33,330 nt of DNA from positions 94,898-128,227 of the forward strand of contig JAJVHS010000051.1 in NCBI GenBank assembly GCA_022072615.1, written 5' to 3'. The translations under genes were made by a program, and so were the position numbers. How positions within the stretch are numbered: position 1 is the first letter of the stretch; each line of letters begins with the position of its first letter. The notes below the pieces were generated by a model that saw only the letters and a list, made by a program, of their open reading frames with translations, searched no databases and was not told the origin of the DNA. Positions 14,604 through 22,694 of this stretch are shown here, piece after piece. This DNA is from Phycisphaerales bacterium. Lineage in GTDB: Bacteria > Planctomycetota > Phycisphaerae > Phycisphaerales > UBA1924.

Positions 14604-16088
14604 TTACGGCGGCGGCTGGGCCGGCGCGGGTGTTTCGTCCGCGGCGGGCGTGGACGGCGCGGGCGCGGGAGCGGGCGGGCCTCCGAGACGCTCGATCATC
14701 GCCGGCAGTTCCTTCCATTGCTCGGGCTTGATGCCCTCGAAGGTGTGCCGCGGAACGCCCTGGTCGTCGAGCAGCACGACCGCGGGCACGACCTTCACGC
14801 CCAGGTCCCTCGCGGCCGCGTCGCCGACGGGGAACACGCGGAACGTGCCGTTGTTGCCGGTGACGAACTCGGCGAAGCGGTCGGGGTAGCGCTCGCGCAC
14901 GCCCGCGCCCAGCAAGGGGACGCTGTCGACGCAGTACGCCGCGAGCGACTGGGCCTGCACGACCGCCTCGCGGGAGGGCAGGCTCCATGACGCGACAAAC
15001 ACCAGCACCACGGGCCGGCCTCGGAGCGACGCGAGCGGCACCTTGACCCCCTTGTGATCGACGAGTTCCACGTCCAGCGGCGTCGGCGCGGCCGACGGCT
15101 CGACGGTCGGCGGGGGTTGCGGCCGGTCGGGGGCGGGGACCGGGTCGGAGGAGACGTCTTCTTCACCGGTCGGCGGCGCATCGCTCGGCGGCGTCGGCGC
15201 GGGCGTCGCCGGCTGCTGGATCTGGGTCCCGGGACGGGGATCCTGTTCGCCCTCGTCGACGCGGGTGAAACCTTCGGGCGTGGGGACCTCGAACTCCTCG
15301 GGCGGGATCGCCGAGCCGATCTGCACGCCGGTGAGTTCGACGGTGGAACTTCCCCCGCGGGACGCGGATTCGATGCCCTTCTCGACGCGGCGGGGGAAGT
15401 TGTCCGCCTGGCTGATCCACCACTTGGTGCGCGAGCTCTTGGGGCGCGTGCGCACGGCGATGATGTCGCAGAGCGTGCCGTCGACCTCTTCCTGGCCCAG
15501 CGACGCGATCTCCCCGGCGGCGAGTTCCCGCCCGAATGGTTCCGCGGCGAGCAGTTCCGTGAGCCGGGCCGCGAACACAAGCTGGAGGGTGGACCCGCGC
15601 GCGGTTCGGATGGGCTTGGTCGAGACCGTCCTGGCGGCGTAGTCGACCCAGGTGATCTGGGCATCGGTGAAGACCGCCTCGACCTGCTGCGGCTCTTCCG
15701 CGGGCCGGCGCTTCCCCTCCCCGCTCACCCGCACCTTCCACCCCGATCCCTGGCGCACGAGCTTGACCTGGAACTCGACCGCCGGCGTGCCGGAAGCGAG
15801 CAGCCCCGTTGCCGTGGTGCGGAGACGGTACGACATCGCCGGCGCCGCCTTGATCGTCTCGGCGGCCTGCCGGAGCCGTTCCAGCGCGGCCTGATCAACG
15901 CCGGCCAGATCGGATCCCGGCGCGGCGCCTGGAGCGGCCGGGTCGGCTTGTCCCTGCTGCTCGGGTTGCACGGCCGAGGCGGGCATGACCGCCACGCTGC
16001 AGAGGGCGAGCAGGACGGTGATCTGTCGTCGGTTCATGCGGCGTGCTCGGCGGTCGTCCACGGCGTGAAATCGTACTCGTGCGGTCAT
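14604..16088 (-). CDS. Secreted LolA/DUF2092-like plus redoxin-fold fusion lacking CXXC
   Basis: This is a 494-residue exported protein. The ATG at 16088 overlaps the trpC stop (ATGA), suggesting coupling; an internal ATG at 16037 (MNRRQITVLLALCSVAVMPASA) would give a more compact signal peptide and is a real alternative. Residues ~65-290 resemble the LolA/DUF2092 type of beta-rich periplasmic domain: strands such as KLVRQGSGWKVRVSGEG, then WWISQADNFPRRVEKG, and EEFEVPTPEGFTRV at its end. A Pro-rich linker (~290-345) leads to a thioredoxin/redoxin fold (~345-475): LDVELVDHKGVKVPLASLRG, VVLVFVASWSLPSREAVV, and a cis-Pro region VKVVPAVVLLDDQG. Where TlpA-like proteins have WCxxC there is SWSLPSR, so dithiol chemistry is impossible at that site. 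Function unknown; probably binding or structural in the periplasm. Confidence 0.75.
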   Translation of the reverse strand: MTARVRFHAVDDRRARRMNRRQITVLLALCSVAVMPASAVQPEQQGQADPAAPGAAPGSDLAGVDQAALERLRQAAETIKAAPAMSYRLRTTATGLLASGTPAVEFQVKLVRQGSGWKVRVSGEGKRRPAEEPQQVEAVFTDAQITWVDYAARTVSTKPIRTARGSTLQLVFAARLTELLAAEPFGRELAAGEIASLGQEEVDGTLCDIIAVRTRPKSSRTKWWISQADNFPRRVEKGIESASRGGSSTVELTGVQIGSAIPPEEFEVPTPEGFTRVDEGEQDPRPGTQIQQPATPAPTPPSDAPPTGEEDVSSDPVPAPDRPQPPPTVEPSAAPTPLDVELVDHKGVKVPLASLRGRPVVLVFVASWSLPSREAVVQAQSLAAYCVDSVPLLGAGVRERYPDRFAEFVTGNNGTFRVFPVGDAAARDLGVKVVPAVVLLDDQGVPRHTFEGIKPEQWKELPAMIERLGGPPAPAPAPSTPAADETPAPAQPPP

Positions 16089-16927
16089 GACGACGCGGGC
16101 GCCAGCAGTGCCCGGAGCGCTCCGGCGGGATCGTCCTGCCGCATCAGGTGCTCGCCGACCAGGACGATGCGGACGCCGACCTCGCGGAGGCGCCTGAGGT
16201 CCTGGGGGGTCTTGATCCCCGATTCGCTGACCAGGATCGATCGTTCCTCGACCATGTCAACCAGGCGGAGGGTGTGGTTGAGGTCCACTTTCATGCTCGA
16301 GAGATCGCGGTTGTTGATGCCCAGCAGCCCGTAGCCGGCGTGCGGGAAACCGATGTGCGGCCGGACCCGCAGGAGGTTCTCGACGTCGTGGACCTCCAGC
16401 AGCACCGTGAGCTGGAGCTGCTGCGCGAGGATGAGCATGTCCAGGAGCGTGCCCTGGTTGAGGCACTCAGCGATGAGCAGCACGGCGTCGGCGCCGGCGG
16501 CTCGGCTCTCCCAGAGCTGCCAGGGGTCGATGAGGAAGTCCTTCCTGAGGACCGGGAGCGGGCAGGCGGCCTTGACGCGTTCGATGAAGGAGAGGTGCCC
16601 GCCGAAAAAGCGTTCATCCGTGAGGCAGCTGATCGCCGCGGCGCCGGCGGCGGCGTATTTTCCTGCGATGTCCTCGGGTCTGAACGCATCGCCCTCGTAC
16701 TCGGGCCGGATGAGCCCGGCGGAGGGGCTGCGCCGCTTGATCTCGGCGATCACGCTGGTGTGGTCGGGCGCGGGGTGCTTGGTGACGGCGGCGAAGAAGT
16801 TGCGGGGCGGTTCGGCCTGCGCGACCATGGCCTCGAGTTCACTGAAGCTGGTGCGCTGCTTGGCGGCGGCGACCTCCACGGTCTTGTGGTCGATGATCTC
16901 GCGGAGTGTTTCGCTGGCGTGTGACAT
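16085..16927 (-). CDS. trpC: Indole-3-glycerol-phosphate synthase
   Basis: This 280-residue (beta/alpha)8 enzyme closes the indole ring of indole-3-glycerol phosphate from CdRP in tryptophan synthesis. The motifs are intact: AEIKRRSPSAG (Lys64, Ser67-Pro-Ser), FFGGHLSFI, LPVLRKDFLIDPWQL (catalytic Lys129), AECL, LLEVHDVENL, GINNRDL and LVSESGIKT. The start at 16927 gives the normal N-terminus (SETLREIIDHKTVEVAAAK); the frame is open to 17413 but those residues are Thr/Ala-rich shadow. There is no Shine-Dalgarno, and the ATG shares the bases CATG with the start of the divergent gene. It is monofunctional, without trpF, and away from other trp biosynthetic genes; trpS is 4 kb away. Confidence 0.93.
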   Translation of the reverse strand: MSHASETLREIIDHKTVEVAAAKQRTSFSELEAMVAQAEPPRNFFAAVTKHPAPDHTSVIAEIKRRSPSAGLIRPEYEGDAFRPEDIAGKYAAAGAAAISCLTDERFFGGHLSFIERVKAACPLPVLRKDFLIDPWQLWESRAAGADAVLLIAECLNQGTLLDMLILAQQLQLTVLLEVHDVENLLRVRPHIGFPHAGYGLLGINNRDLSSMKVDLNHTLRLVDMVEERSILVSESGIKTPQDLRRLREVGVRIVLVGEHLMRQDDPAGALRALLAPASS

Positions 16928-17936
16928 GGTGAAAGGCGTCAAAGCCCGGGCCGGCGCGGGTGTCTCCCGGCGCGCGGTCCCGGTCGTGGCGGGCGGGGTC
17001 TGGATTGTTGTCTCCGCGGCCCGCGCGAGCGCGGCGGTCGTGGCGACGTCGGTGCCGACTCCGGTGGCGCTCCCACCCGCGGATCCCGGGCGCCAGTTGC
17101 CCGCCGCCAACGAGTGGATGACCTGGGGGGTGTTGATCCTCGCCGCGGCCCTCGTGGTGGTGCTGTGGTTCACCGACATCCTGCGCCCAGGGGCGCTGGT
17201 GCGGCGCGGGGTGCGGCGGGTCGAATCGGCGCCGTGGTGGGTCTGGCTTGCCGCGGGGGTGCTGGTGTACGTGACCGCGGCCTTCGCGGGGTCGCTCACC
17301 AACGCCGCCTTGGGGATCCCCTGGTTCGTCTCTCCCCCGCTCAAGGCCCAGGTGGTCGTGCAGGTTGCCGCAACCGTTGCCGGCATCGCGGCGGGGGTGG
17401 CGATGGTCCGCATGCTCCGAGCAGGGACGGGGCCGGCTCCCGACGGCCTGTCGCTGCGCTGGTCCGACTCGGCCGTCGGCCTGTGGTGTTTCGTCGTGGG
17501 CTATCCGATTATCCTCGCGGTGTCGCAGTTATCGGTCTGGGCGGTGAAGGCCCTGAGCGGTCGGCAGCCCGACGCGCTCGCCCACGACACCCTGAAGGAG
17601 ATTGCCGGCAACAGCGAAGACCCCTGGGTGTGGGGGCTGCGGATCACGGCGGTGCTGCTGGTGCCCGCCTTCGAGGAGCTCATCTACCGCGTGGGCCTGC
17701 AATCGGCGATCCTGCGGGCCACGGGCAAGCCGTGGGCGGCGGTGGTCGGCGCATCGGCGATTTTCACTGCGGCGCATTCCAATGTCATGCCGTGGCACGC
17801 GCTGGCGGTGATCGCGGCTCTGTCGCTGGCGATCGGGCTGGCGTACGAAAGAACCAAGCGCCTCGGCGTGCCGATCGTCATGCACGCCCTGTTCAACGCG
17901 GTGAACGTCGCGTTCGCCATGGGTGTCGGGCAATGA
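16926..17936 (+). CDS. CPBP-family intramembrane metalloprotease-like protein
   Basis: This 336-residue polytopic membrane protein has about eight hydrophobic segments. The CPBP/Abi (Rce1-like) motifs are all in the C-terminal half: motif 1 FEELIYR (Glu250-Glu251-x3-Arg255), motif 2 TAAHSNVMPW (His284), and motif 3 VMHALFNAVN (His320, Asn324). These match the glutamate/histidine site of intramembrane CAAX-type proteases, and the residues needed for activity are present. The first ~45 residues look like a signal peptide or first helix (VVAGGVWIVVSAARASA). The start at 16926 is tentative: it has no ribosome site, and its ATG overlaps the trpC ATG on the other strand; a later ATG at 17118 would begin at the second helix. 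Substrate unknown; other members act in bacteriocin immunity or protein maturation. Confidence 0.8.
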   Translation: MVKGVKARAGAGVSRRAVPVVAGGVWIVVSAARASAAVVATSVPTPVALPPADPGRQLPAANEWMTWGVLILAAALVVVLWFTDILRPGALVRRGVRRVESAPWWVWLAAGVLVYVTAAFAGSLTNAALGIPWFVSPPLKAQVVVQVAATVAGIAAGVAMVRMLRAGTGPAPDGLSLRWSDSAVGLWCFVVGYPIILAVSQLSVWAVKALSGRQPDALAHDTLKEIAGNSEDPWVWGLRITAVLLVPAFEELIYRVGLQSAILRATGKPWAAVVGASAIFTAAHSNVMPWHALAVIAALSLAIGLAYERTKRLGVPIVMHALFNAVNVAFAMGVGQ

Positions 17937-17984
17937 GCCGGTGAACCCGGCGCGAGACACGGGCGTACCACGGCCTGAGCGATC

Positions 17985-17993
17985 AAAAAGGAG
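17985..17993 (+). promoter_or_regulatory. Strong Shine-Dalgarno-like site without a canonical start codon
   Basis: AAAAAGGAG is the strongest A/G-rich ribosome site seen in this window. Five bases later comes ATC (17999), not ATG/GTG/TTG, in frame with the FAD oxidoreductase whose first ATG is 42 bases further on. Either ATC is used, or a start codon was lost, or the match is chance. Confidence 0.35.
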
Positions 17994-18040
17994 CGAGCAT
18001 CCGCCGGGCGGGGCCGGTGGTCCCCCGTGCTCGGATTTCC

Positions 18041-19243
18041 ATGAAGCATGATGAATCCGCTGGCGCATGCCCGGACCGAAGCGACGTGGTGGTCATCGGC
18101 GCCGGCCTTGCCGGCCTGGTGGTCGCCGGGCGGCTCGCGGAGCGCGGCGTTTCGGTCGTGGTGGTCGATCGGAAAGCCGACCCCTCGGCGCACGTGCACA
18201 CGACGGGGATCTTCGTCCGCAAGACCCTGGAAGACTTTGACCTGCCCGAGGACTGCCTGGGCCCCGTCGTACGCGACGTGCGGCTCATGTCGCCCGCCGG
18301 GCGCGGGATGACGATCACGAGCCGTCATGACGAGTTCCGCGTGGGACGCATGTCGCGCCTGTACCGGCGGATGCTCGGCGAGTGCCAGCGAGCGGGCGCG
18401 GTCGTGCTCGCGGGGACGCGGTACCTCTCGTCGCGTCCGGTCGCGGGCGGGTCGGTCGTCCGGCTTGATCACGGGGGCCACCGGCTCGAAATCACGTCAC
18501 GGCTGCTGATCGGTGCGGACGGCGCCAGGTCGCGTGTCGCGAGAGATCTTGGGCTTGACCAGAACACGCGGTGGATCGTCGGCGTGGAGGATGTGCTCCC
18601 CGTGAGCAGCGCCGGCCCGCGGCGCGGCGGAACAAACCCGTGCTTTGAGTGCCACCTGGACCCGCGGGTGGCGCCCGGGTACCTCGCATGGGTGGTCGAT
18701 GATGGCGAGGACGTGCACGTTGGCGTCGGCGGGTACGCGAGCCGTTTCAATGCGGCGTCCGCCCTCGAAGAGTTCCGGCGGCGAGTCGGGATCAACGCTG
18801 AAGGGGGCGGCCGTCGCGAGCGGCGCGGCGGGCTCATCCCGGTGAACGGCGTGCTGGGGCGGATCGGCTGCCCGCGCGGGCTCCTGGTCGGGGACGCGGC
18901 AGGGGCGGTCTCGCCGCTGACGGCGGGCGGGCTCGACCCCGCGATCAGGCTCTCCGTACACGCGGCGGGTGTCGCGGCGGAACTGCTCGCCGGCAACGAC
19001 CGGGCTCTTGCCCGCTATCGCGGAGAGGTCTTCGGCGCGAGGTTCATCTCGCGGCGTTGGATGCGAGCGGGTCTGGACGCGGTGTCGAGCGTCGCGGCGA
19101 TGGAGGCAGCCTGCTGGTGCATGCGCACCCCGGTGGGCCGCGTGGTCGCCAGGCACGTGTTCTTCGGCCGTGGCGGGTCGTTCCCGGAACCCGACCGGGC
19201 GATCGCGGCCGCGAACCGCCGAAGCGTGCCCGTGTACGTGTGA
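18041..19243 (+). CDS. FAD-dependent oxidoreductase, geranylgeranyl-reductase/monooxygenase type
   Basis: This is a ~400-residue flavoprotein of the group that includes geranylgeranyl reductases, FixC and UbiH-like monooxygenases. Visible motifs: the N-terminal dinucleotide fold DVVVIGAGLAGLVVAGRLAERG with an acidic end VVVDRK, the DG motif LLIGADGARSRVARDLG, and the second FAD motif RGLLVGDAAGAVSPLTAGG. Substrate and electron partner cannot be read from sequence; reduction of an isoprenoid or hydroxylation are the usual options. The first ATG (18041) has only GGA upstream; a GTG at 18017, and an in-frame ATC at 17999 behind a strong ribosome site, are alternative starts. The C-terminal ~90 residues contain a helix with AACWCMRTPVGRVV. 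It is convergent with lepB, 25 bases apart. Confidence 0.82.
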   Translation: MKHDESAGACPDRSDVVVIGAGLAGLVVAGRLAERGVSVVVVDRKADPSAHVHTTGIFVRKTLEDFDLPEDCLGPVVRDVRLMSPAGRGMTITSRHDEFRVGRMSRLYRRMLGECQRAGAVVLAGTRYLSSRPVAGGSVVRLDHGGHRLEITSRLLIGADGARSRVARDLGLDQNTRWIVGVEDVLPVSSAGPRRGGTNPCFECHLDPRVAPGYLAWVVDDGEDVHVGVGGYASRFNAASALEEFRRRVGINAEGGGRRERRGGLIPVNGVLGRIGCPRGLLVGDAAGAVSPLTAGGLDPAIRLSVHAAGVAAELLAGNDRALARYRGEVFGARFISRRWMRAGLDAVSSVAAMEAACWCMRTPVGRVVARHVFFGRGGSFPEPDRAIAAANRRSVPVYV

Positions 19244-19268
19244 GGCAAGACCAACCCGGCTCGGGCCG

Positions 19269-20018
19269 TTACTTCAGCGCGCTGAACCAACGCGACCAGC
19301 GCGGGATGTACAGGTTCTGGGGGTCAACCGAGGCGACCACGGCGCTCGCCTTGCCGTAGATGTTCTCGATCGGCACGAAGCCGAACAGCCGAGAGTCGCC
19401 GCTGATGTCGCGGTTGTCGCCGAGCACGAACACGTGGCCTTCGGGAACCGTGATCTCCGAGAACGTGCTCGGGCTTTGCACGCCGGGCGTGATCGTGATG
19501 GCGTGCGAGCAACCGCCGAGCGTTTCGGTCTCGAGTTCGGTCGCGAGCGGCGGGAGGTTGGGAACGAGGTTGGGTTCGCCCGGGCCGACATCCGACCGGC
19601 CGGCGCGCTCGCCGTTGATGAACAGCGTGTTGCTGCGCATCGAGAGGCGGTCGCCGGGGATGCCGACCACACGCTTGACCAGGCGCTGGCCGTCGGCCGG
19701 CGATGCGAACGTGATGATGTCCCCGCGAGCAGGGTCCTCCCACCTCGCGAGCCAGGTGTGGGTCATCGGCACGCGCAGGCCGAACGCGAGCTTGTTCACG
19801 AAGACGCGCTCTCCTTCGAGGATCGTGGGCCGCATCGATCCGGAGGGCACGTCGTTCCAGTCGGCGATCGACGACCGGACGGGGAGCAGGATCGCCAGCG
19901 CGAACGCGAGCGACGAGATCCACTCGCGCGCGATCCGCCCGGCGGTGCGCCTGGGTCTGGCGGCCGCGGTTCCGGCGGCGGTGGCGAGCGATTCGGGCGT
20001 GGGGGCTGGTGCTGTCAT
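19269..20018 (-). CDS. lepB: Signal peptidase I
   Basis: This 249-residue inner-membrane serine/lysine protease removes signal peptides from exported proteins. The single N-terminal anchor is at about 33-52 (WISSLAFALAILLPVRSSIA). The catalytic Ser61 lies in VPSGSMRPTI and Lys115 in QRLVKRVVGIPGD; the conserved box VFVLGDNRDISGDSR (about 196-210) and a final hydrophobic-aromatic tail complete the family pattern. An insertion of about 40 residues (INGERAGRSDVGPGEPNLVP onward) separates the lysine box from the GDNRD box, as in many Gram-negative enzymes. The ATG at 20018 is supported by purine-rich GGAGATCGAGAG upstream. It is divergent from the DinB-fold gene, with a 177-base shared upstream region. 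Confidence 0.93.
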   Translation of the reverse strand: MTAPAPTPESLATAAGTAAARPRRTAGRIAREWISSLAFALAILLPVRSSIADWNDVPSGSMRPTILEGERVFVNKLAFGLRVPMTHTWLARWEDPARGDIITFASPADGQRLVKRVVGIPGDRLSMRSNTLFINGERAGRSDVGPGEPNLVPNLPPLATELETETLGGCSHAITITPGVQSPSTFSEITVPEGHVFVLGDNRDISGDSRLFGFVPIENIYGKASAVVASVDPQNLYIPRWSRWFSALK

Positions 20019-20195
20019 ATCTCTCGATCTCCGCGATGGCCGGCCACAGGCGTGGTTCGGCGGTTCCCTCCGCGACTTTCGCGGTACGAGGCCGTCGCGG
20101 GGCCGGTTCGAGGGGGATCACCCGACCGAAGACCAGATCAGGACGCGCCGGTGCGAAGGTCGACCCGACCGGCGCCCGCGATAGGCTTGGAGATC

Positions 20196-20732
20196 ATGCG
20201 ATTCAGCCTTGAAGATGCCCGGGCCGTGCTTTCTCGGACGCCGGCGACGCCGCGGGCGCTGTGCTCGGGTGTGGGCGATGCCTGGACCGAGCCGGACTAC
20301 GGGCCCGGGACGTGGAGCGTGCGGGAGATCATCGCGCACCTGGTGTTCAACGAGCGGACGGACTGGATCCCGCGGCTCAAGATCGTGCTCGTGCACGGCG
20401 AATCGCAGCCGTTCGATCCGTTCGACCGCGCGGGGCACAAGGACATGCTCGGGACGCACACGCTGGGTCGGCTGCTCGACGTGTTCGAGGAAGAGCGTTC
20501 GCAGTCGCTGGCGGCGCTCGACCAGTTGAAGCTGACGGCGGCGGACCTGGAGCGGCGCGGGCTGCACCCGGCGCTGGGCCCGGTGACGGCGGCGAACCTG
20601 CTGGCCGCGTGGGTGGTGCACGATCTGAACCACGTCGCGCAGGCGTGCAAGGCGATGGCGTACCAATACAAGGGCGAGGTCGGCCCGTGGGAGCAGTACC
20701 TGTCGATCCTGGCCGAGCCGCGGCCGAGGTAG
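20196..20732 (+). CDS. DinB/YfiT-like metal-binding four-helix protein
   Basis: This 178-residue protein fits the DinB-like four-helix bundle. The typical triad of metal-binding histidines is present: His48 in WSVREIIAHLVFNE, and His142 and His146 in VVHDLNHVAQ. The family includes thiol-dependent transferases and many proteins of unknown function; no specific substrate is suggested by the sequence. The ATG at 20196 is fixed by GGAG five bases upstream (CTTGGAGATC); the much longer open frame upstream is not coding. It is followed 78 bases later by trpS on the same strand, so the two could be co-transcribed. Confidence 0.85.
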   Translation: MRFSLEDARAVLSRTPATPRALCSGVGDAWTEPDYGPGTWSVREIIAHLVFNERTDWIPRLKIVLVHGESQPFDPFDRAGHKDMLGTHTLGRLLDVFEEERSQSLAALDQLKLTAADLERRGLHPALGPVTAANLLAAWVVHDLNHVAQACKAMAYQYKGEVGPWEQYLSILAEPRPR

Positions 20733-20810
20733 TCGGTCGGCCGCTGACACGCGTGGCCGGCCGTGGGCGATGCTGGTGAGGGCGTGCCGGGCAACGTACT
20801 CTTGCGTCCG

Positions 20811-21896
20811 ATGTCAACGAATCCGCCATCGACTTCTTCGGGCAAGAAACGCATCCTCACCGGCGACACGCCCACGAGCACAGGCCTGCACCTGGGCCAT
20901 TACGTCGGTTCTCTCGAGAACCGGCTCAAGCTCCAGGACGAGTACGACTGCTACTTCCTGATCGCCAACGTCCACGCGTTCACGACGCTCGCGGAGAAGC
21001 CGGCGGACATCCGGGCCAACACGCTCGGCATCGTGAAGGACTGGCTGGCGGTGGGGCTGGACCCGCAGCGCAGCACGTTCGTGCTGCAATCGGAGATCCC
21101 GGCGATCGCGGAGCTGACGTTCCTGTTCGCGATGCTGATCCCGTTCAACAAGGTGATGCGCAACCCGACGCTCAAGACCGAGATCGAGACCAAGGGCCTG
21201 GGTGATTCGTACCCCTTCGGGTTCCCGATGTACGCGGTCGGCCAGTGCGCGGACATCCTCACGTTCCGCCCGGAGCTTGTGCCCGTCGGCGAGGACCAGG
21301 AAGCGCACATCGAGATGTGCCGCGACGTGGCGCTCAAGTTCAACCAGGTCTACTGCGGCGTGGGCAACCGCGTGCCGGCGGACGAGCATGAAAAGGCGGG
21401 TGGCGTCTTCCCGGTACCGAAGGCGAAGATCGGCCGGATCGCGAGGCTCGTGGGCACCGACGGCAAGAACAAGATGTCCAAGTCACTGAACAACGCGATC
21501 TTCCTGTACGACGACGCCAAGGCCGTGCAGAAGAAGATCAACGGCATCAAGACCGACCGGCCGACGATCACCAGCCCGCTGCCCGAGGGCAACGCGCTGG
21601 CGCAGTACATCGACGCGTTCCTTCCGCAGCAGCGGGCCGAGGAGATCAAGGCGATGTACGCCTCGGGCAAGGAAGTGATGGACGGGCACATCAAGGCGGA
21701 GGTGGGCGCGGCGATCAACGCGCTGATCGAGCCGATGCGGGCGCGGCGGGCGGAACTCGAGACCCCGACCGGCGAGGAGAAGGTGCTCGGCGTGATCCGC
21801 GACGGCATCAGGAAGGCCAACGCCGTGGCGGAGGAGACGCTGCACCTGGCGAAGAAGGCGATGGGGCTGGACTTCGGGAAGAGGGTGGTGGGGTAG
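20811..21896 (+). CDS. trpS: Tryptophan--tRNA ligase
   Basis: This 361-residue class I aminoacyl-tRNA synthetase charges tRNA-Trp. It has the HIGH-equivalent TGLHLGHYVGS (about 24-34), the central GQCADILTFRPELVPVGEDQEAH tryptophan/ATP region, and the KMSKS loop GTDGKNKMSKSLNN (KMSKS at 221-225), followed by the alpha-helical anticodon-binding part (KKINGIKTDR, MYASGKEVMDGHIKAEVG). The length suits bacterial TrpRS (about 330-360). The start at 20811 gives a short Ser/Thr-rich leader before KKRILTGDTPTSTG; no clear Shine-Dalgarno is present. No T-box or trp leader peptide was seen upstream. Confidence 0.95.
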   Translation: MSTNPPSTSSGKKRILTGDTPTSTGLHLGHYVGSLENRLKLQDEYDCYFLIANVHAFTTLAEKPADIRANTLGIVKDWLAVGLDPQRSTFVLQSEIPAIAELTFLFAMLIPFNKVMRNPTLKTEIETKGLGDSYPFGFPMYAVGQCADILTFRPELVPVGEDQEAHIEMCRDVALKFNQVYCGVGNRVPADEHEKAGGVFPVPKAKIGRIARLVGTDGKNKMSKSLNNAIFLYDDAKAVQKKINGIKTDRPTITSPLPEGNALAQYIDAFLPQQRAEEIKAMYASGKEVMDGHIKAEVGAAINALIEPMRARRAELETPTGEEKVLGVIRDGIRKANAVAEETLHLAKKAMGLDFGKRVVG

Positions 21897-21944
21897 GGGC
21901 GAACTACCGGGGACTTGAATGTGGACCAAACGGCCTAGAGCGGT

Positions 21945-22694
21945 TTGCAGCAATCATCCGCGACGACCATCTCAGATCATTTCTTGGCCATCGCAACGGC
22001 TGTGTCGCACCTTTTGCGTCACGCCCAAGAAGCGAAGTTGCCATGCCAAGAGGAATCTCTCACCGAGCTGATCTGGATCAGTTTTGCAGAGCGAGTTTAC
22101 GAAGATGTGCGGGTACGGTTGATCGCGCGCGCGATGGAAGCTCGAATTGGGTCAGACTGGCACTGGTACTTCCGGGTTGGCGACCGTTGGCCATGTGAAT
22201 TCCGGGTTCAGGCAAAGAGAGCCAAGCGGGTGCGACGCGCAAAATCATGCGATCAGTTGCAGGTTGACATCGACAAGGATCAGCTCAAACAACTGATTGC
22301 CCGTGCAGACCGCCTCGGTGCGGAACCTCTGTATGTGCTCTATTTGTCGATTTCCGAGTATGAAAACCAGAGTTGGGATCTGGCAAGGACATGTCCGGAC
22401 CACAACGCTTGGGGTTGCTCAGTGATCCCCGCGAGGTTCATTTGCAATCGGAACGCAGGTCCGAGCACGCTCGTGTCTGACCTCATCGAAGCAATGGTCC
22501 CTTGGCACCTGTTCGTCCGGGCTTTTTTTCCTTGCGAAACCACGTTAGGTGACTCCACATGCTTGCCGGAGTCGTTCTCAAGCTTGCTCAGTGTCTCAAA
22601 GGGCTTTCGCGAACAGGGCCGCAAGCCGGTGGTCAGACTAGAGCTATCACACGACCTTTTTCAGGCCGCGGAGTTCAGTCCGTTCACCGCCTGA
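21945..22694 (+). CDS. Low-GC orphan, DUF6615-like, possible PD-(D/E)XK fold
   Basis: This 249-residue protein has clearly lower GC (about 50-53% by eye) than all its neighbours and more Cys, Lys and Asn. I recall a similar pattern in proteins of the DUF6615 type: an N-terminal helix ending ESLTELIW, then GSDWHWYFRVGDRW, FRVQAKRAKR, a Gln/Leu helix (DIDKDQLKQLIARADRL), and EPLYVLYLSIS. The order Glu41, Asp71, Gln89-x-Lys91 resembles the acidic residue, Asp, and (E/Q)xK of PD-(D/E)XK nucleases; this is inference. The start is unsure: TTG at 21945 follows an in-frame TAG at 21936 and has AGAGCGG upstream; no early ATG exists in frame. The 3' end overlaps the convergent permease gene by 11 bases. 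It looks like a recently acquired gene; a nuclease or defence role is only a hypothesis. Confidence 0.7.
   Translation: MQQSSATTISDHFLAIATAVSHLLRHAQEAKLPCQEESLTELIWISFAERVYEDVRVRLIARAMEARIGSDWHWYFRVGDRWPCEFRVQAKRAKRVRRAKSCDQLQVDIDKDQLKQLIARADRLGAEPLYVLYLSISEYENQSWDLARTCPDHNAWGCSVIPARFICNRNAGPSTLVSDLIEAMVPWHLFVRAFFPCETTLGDSTCLPESFSSLLSVSKGFREQGRKPVVRLELSHDLFQAAEFSPFTA

Noticed and set aside
13402..14988. A 528-codon minus-strand open frame opposite the secreted Pro-rich protein
   Set aside because: Shadow of the plus-strand gene with signal peptide; it also runs through the hairpin and into the redoxin gene.
20183..20188. TAGGCT with TCGACC 17 bases upstream as promoter of the DinB-fold gene
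   Set aside because: Only three of six matches at -10, and the transcript would start at the ATG although a good GGAG site exists upstream.
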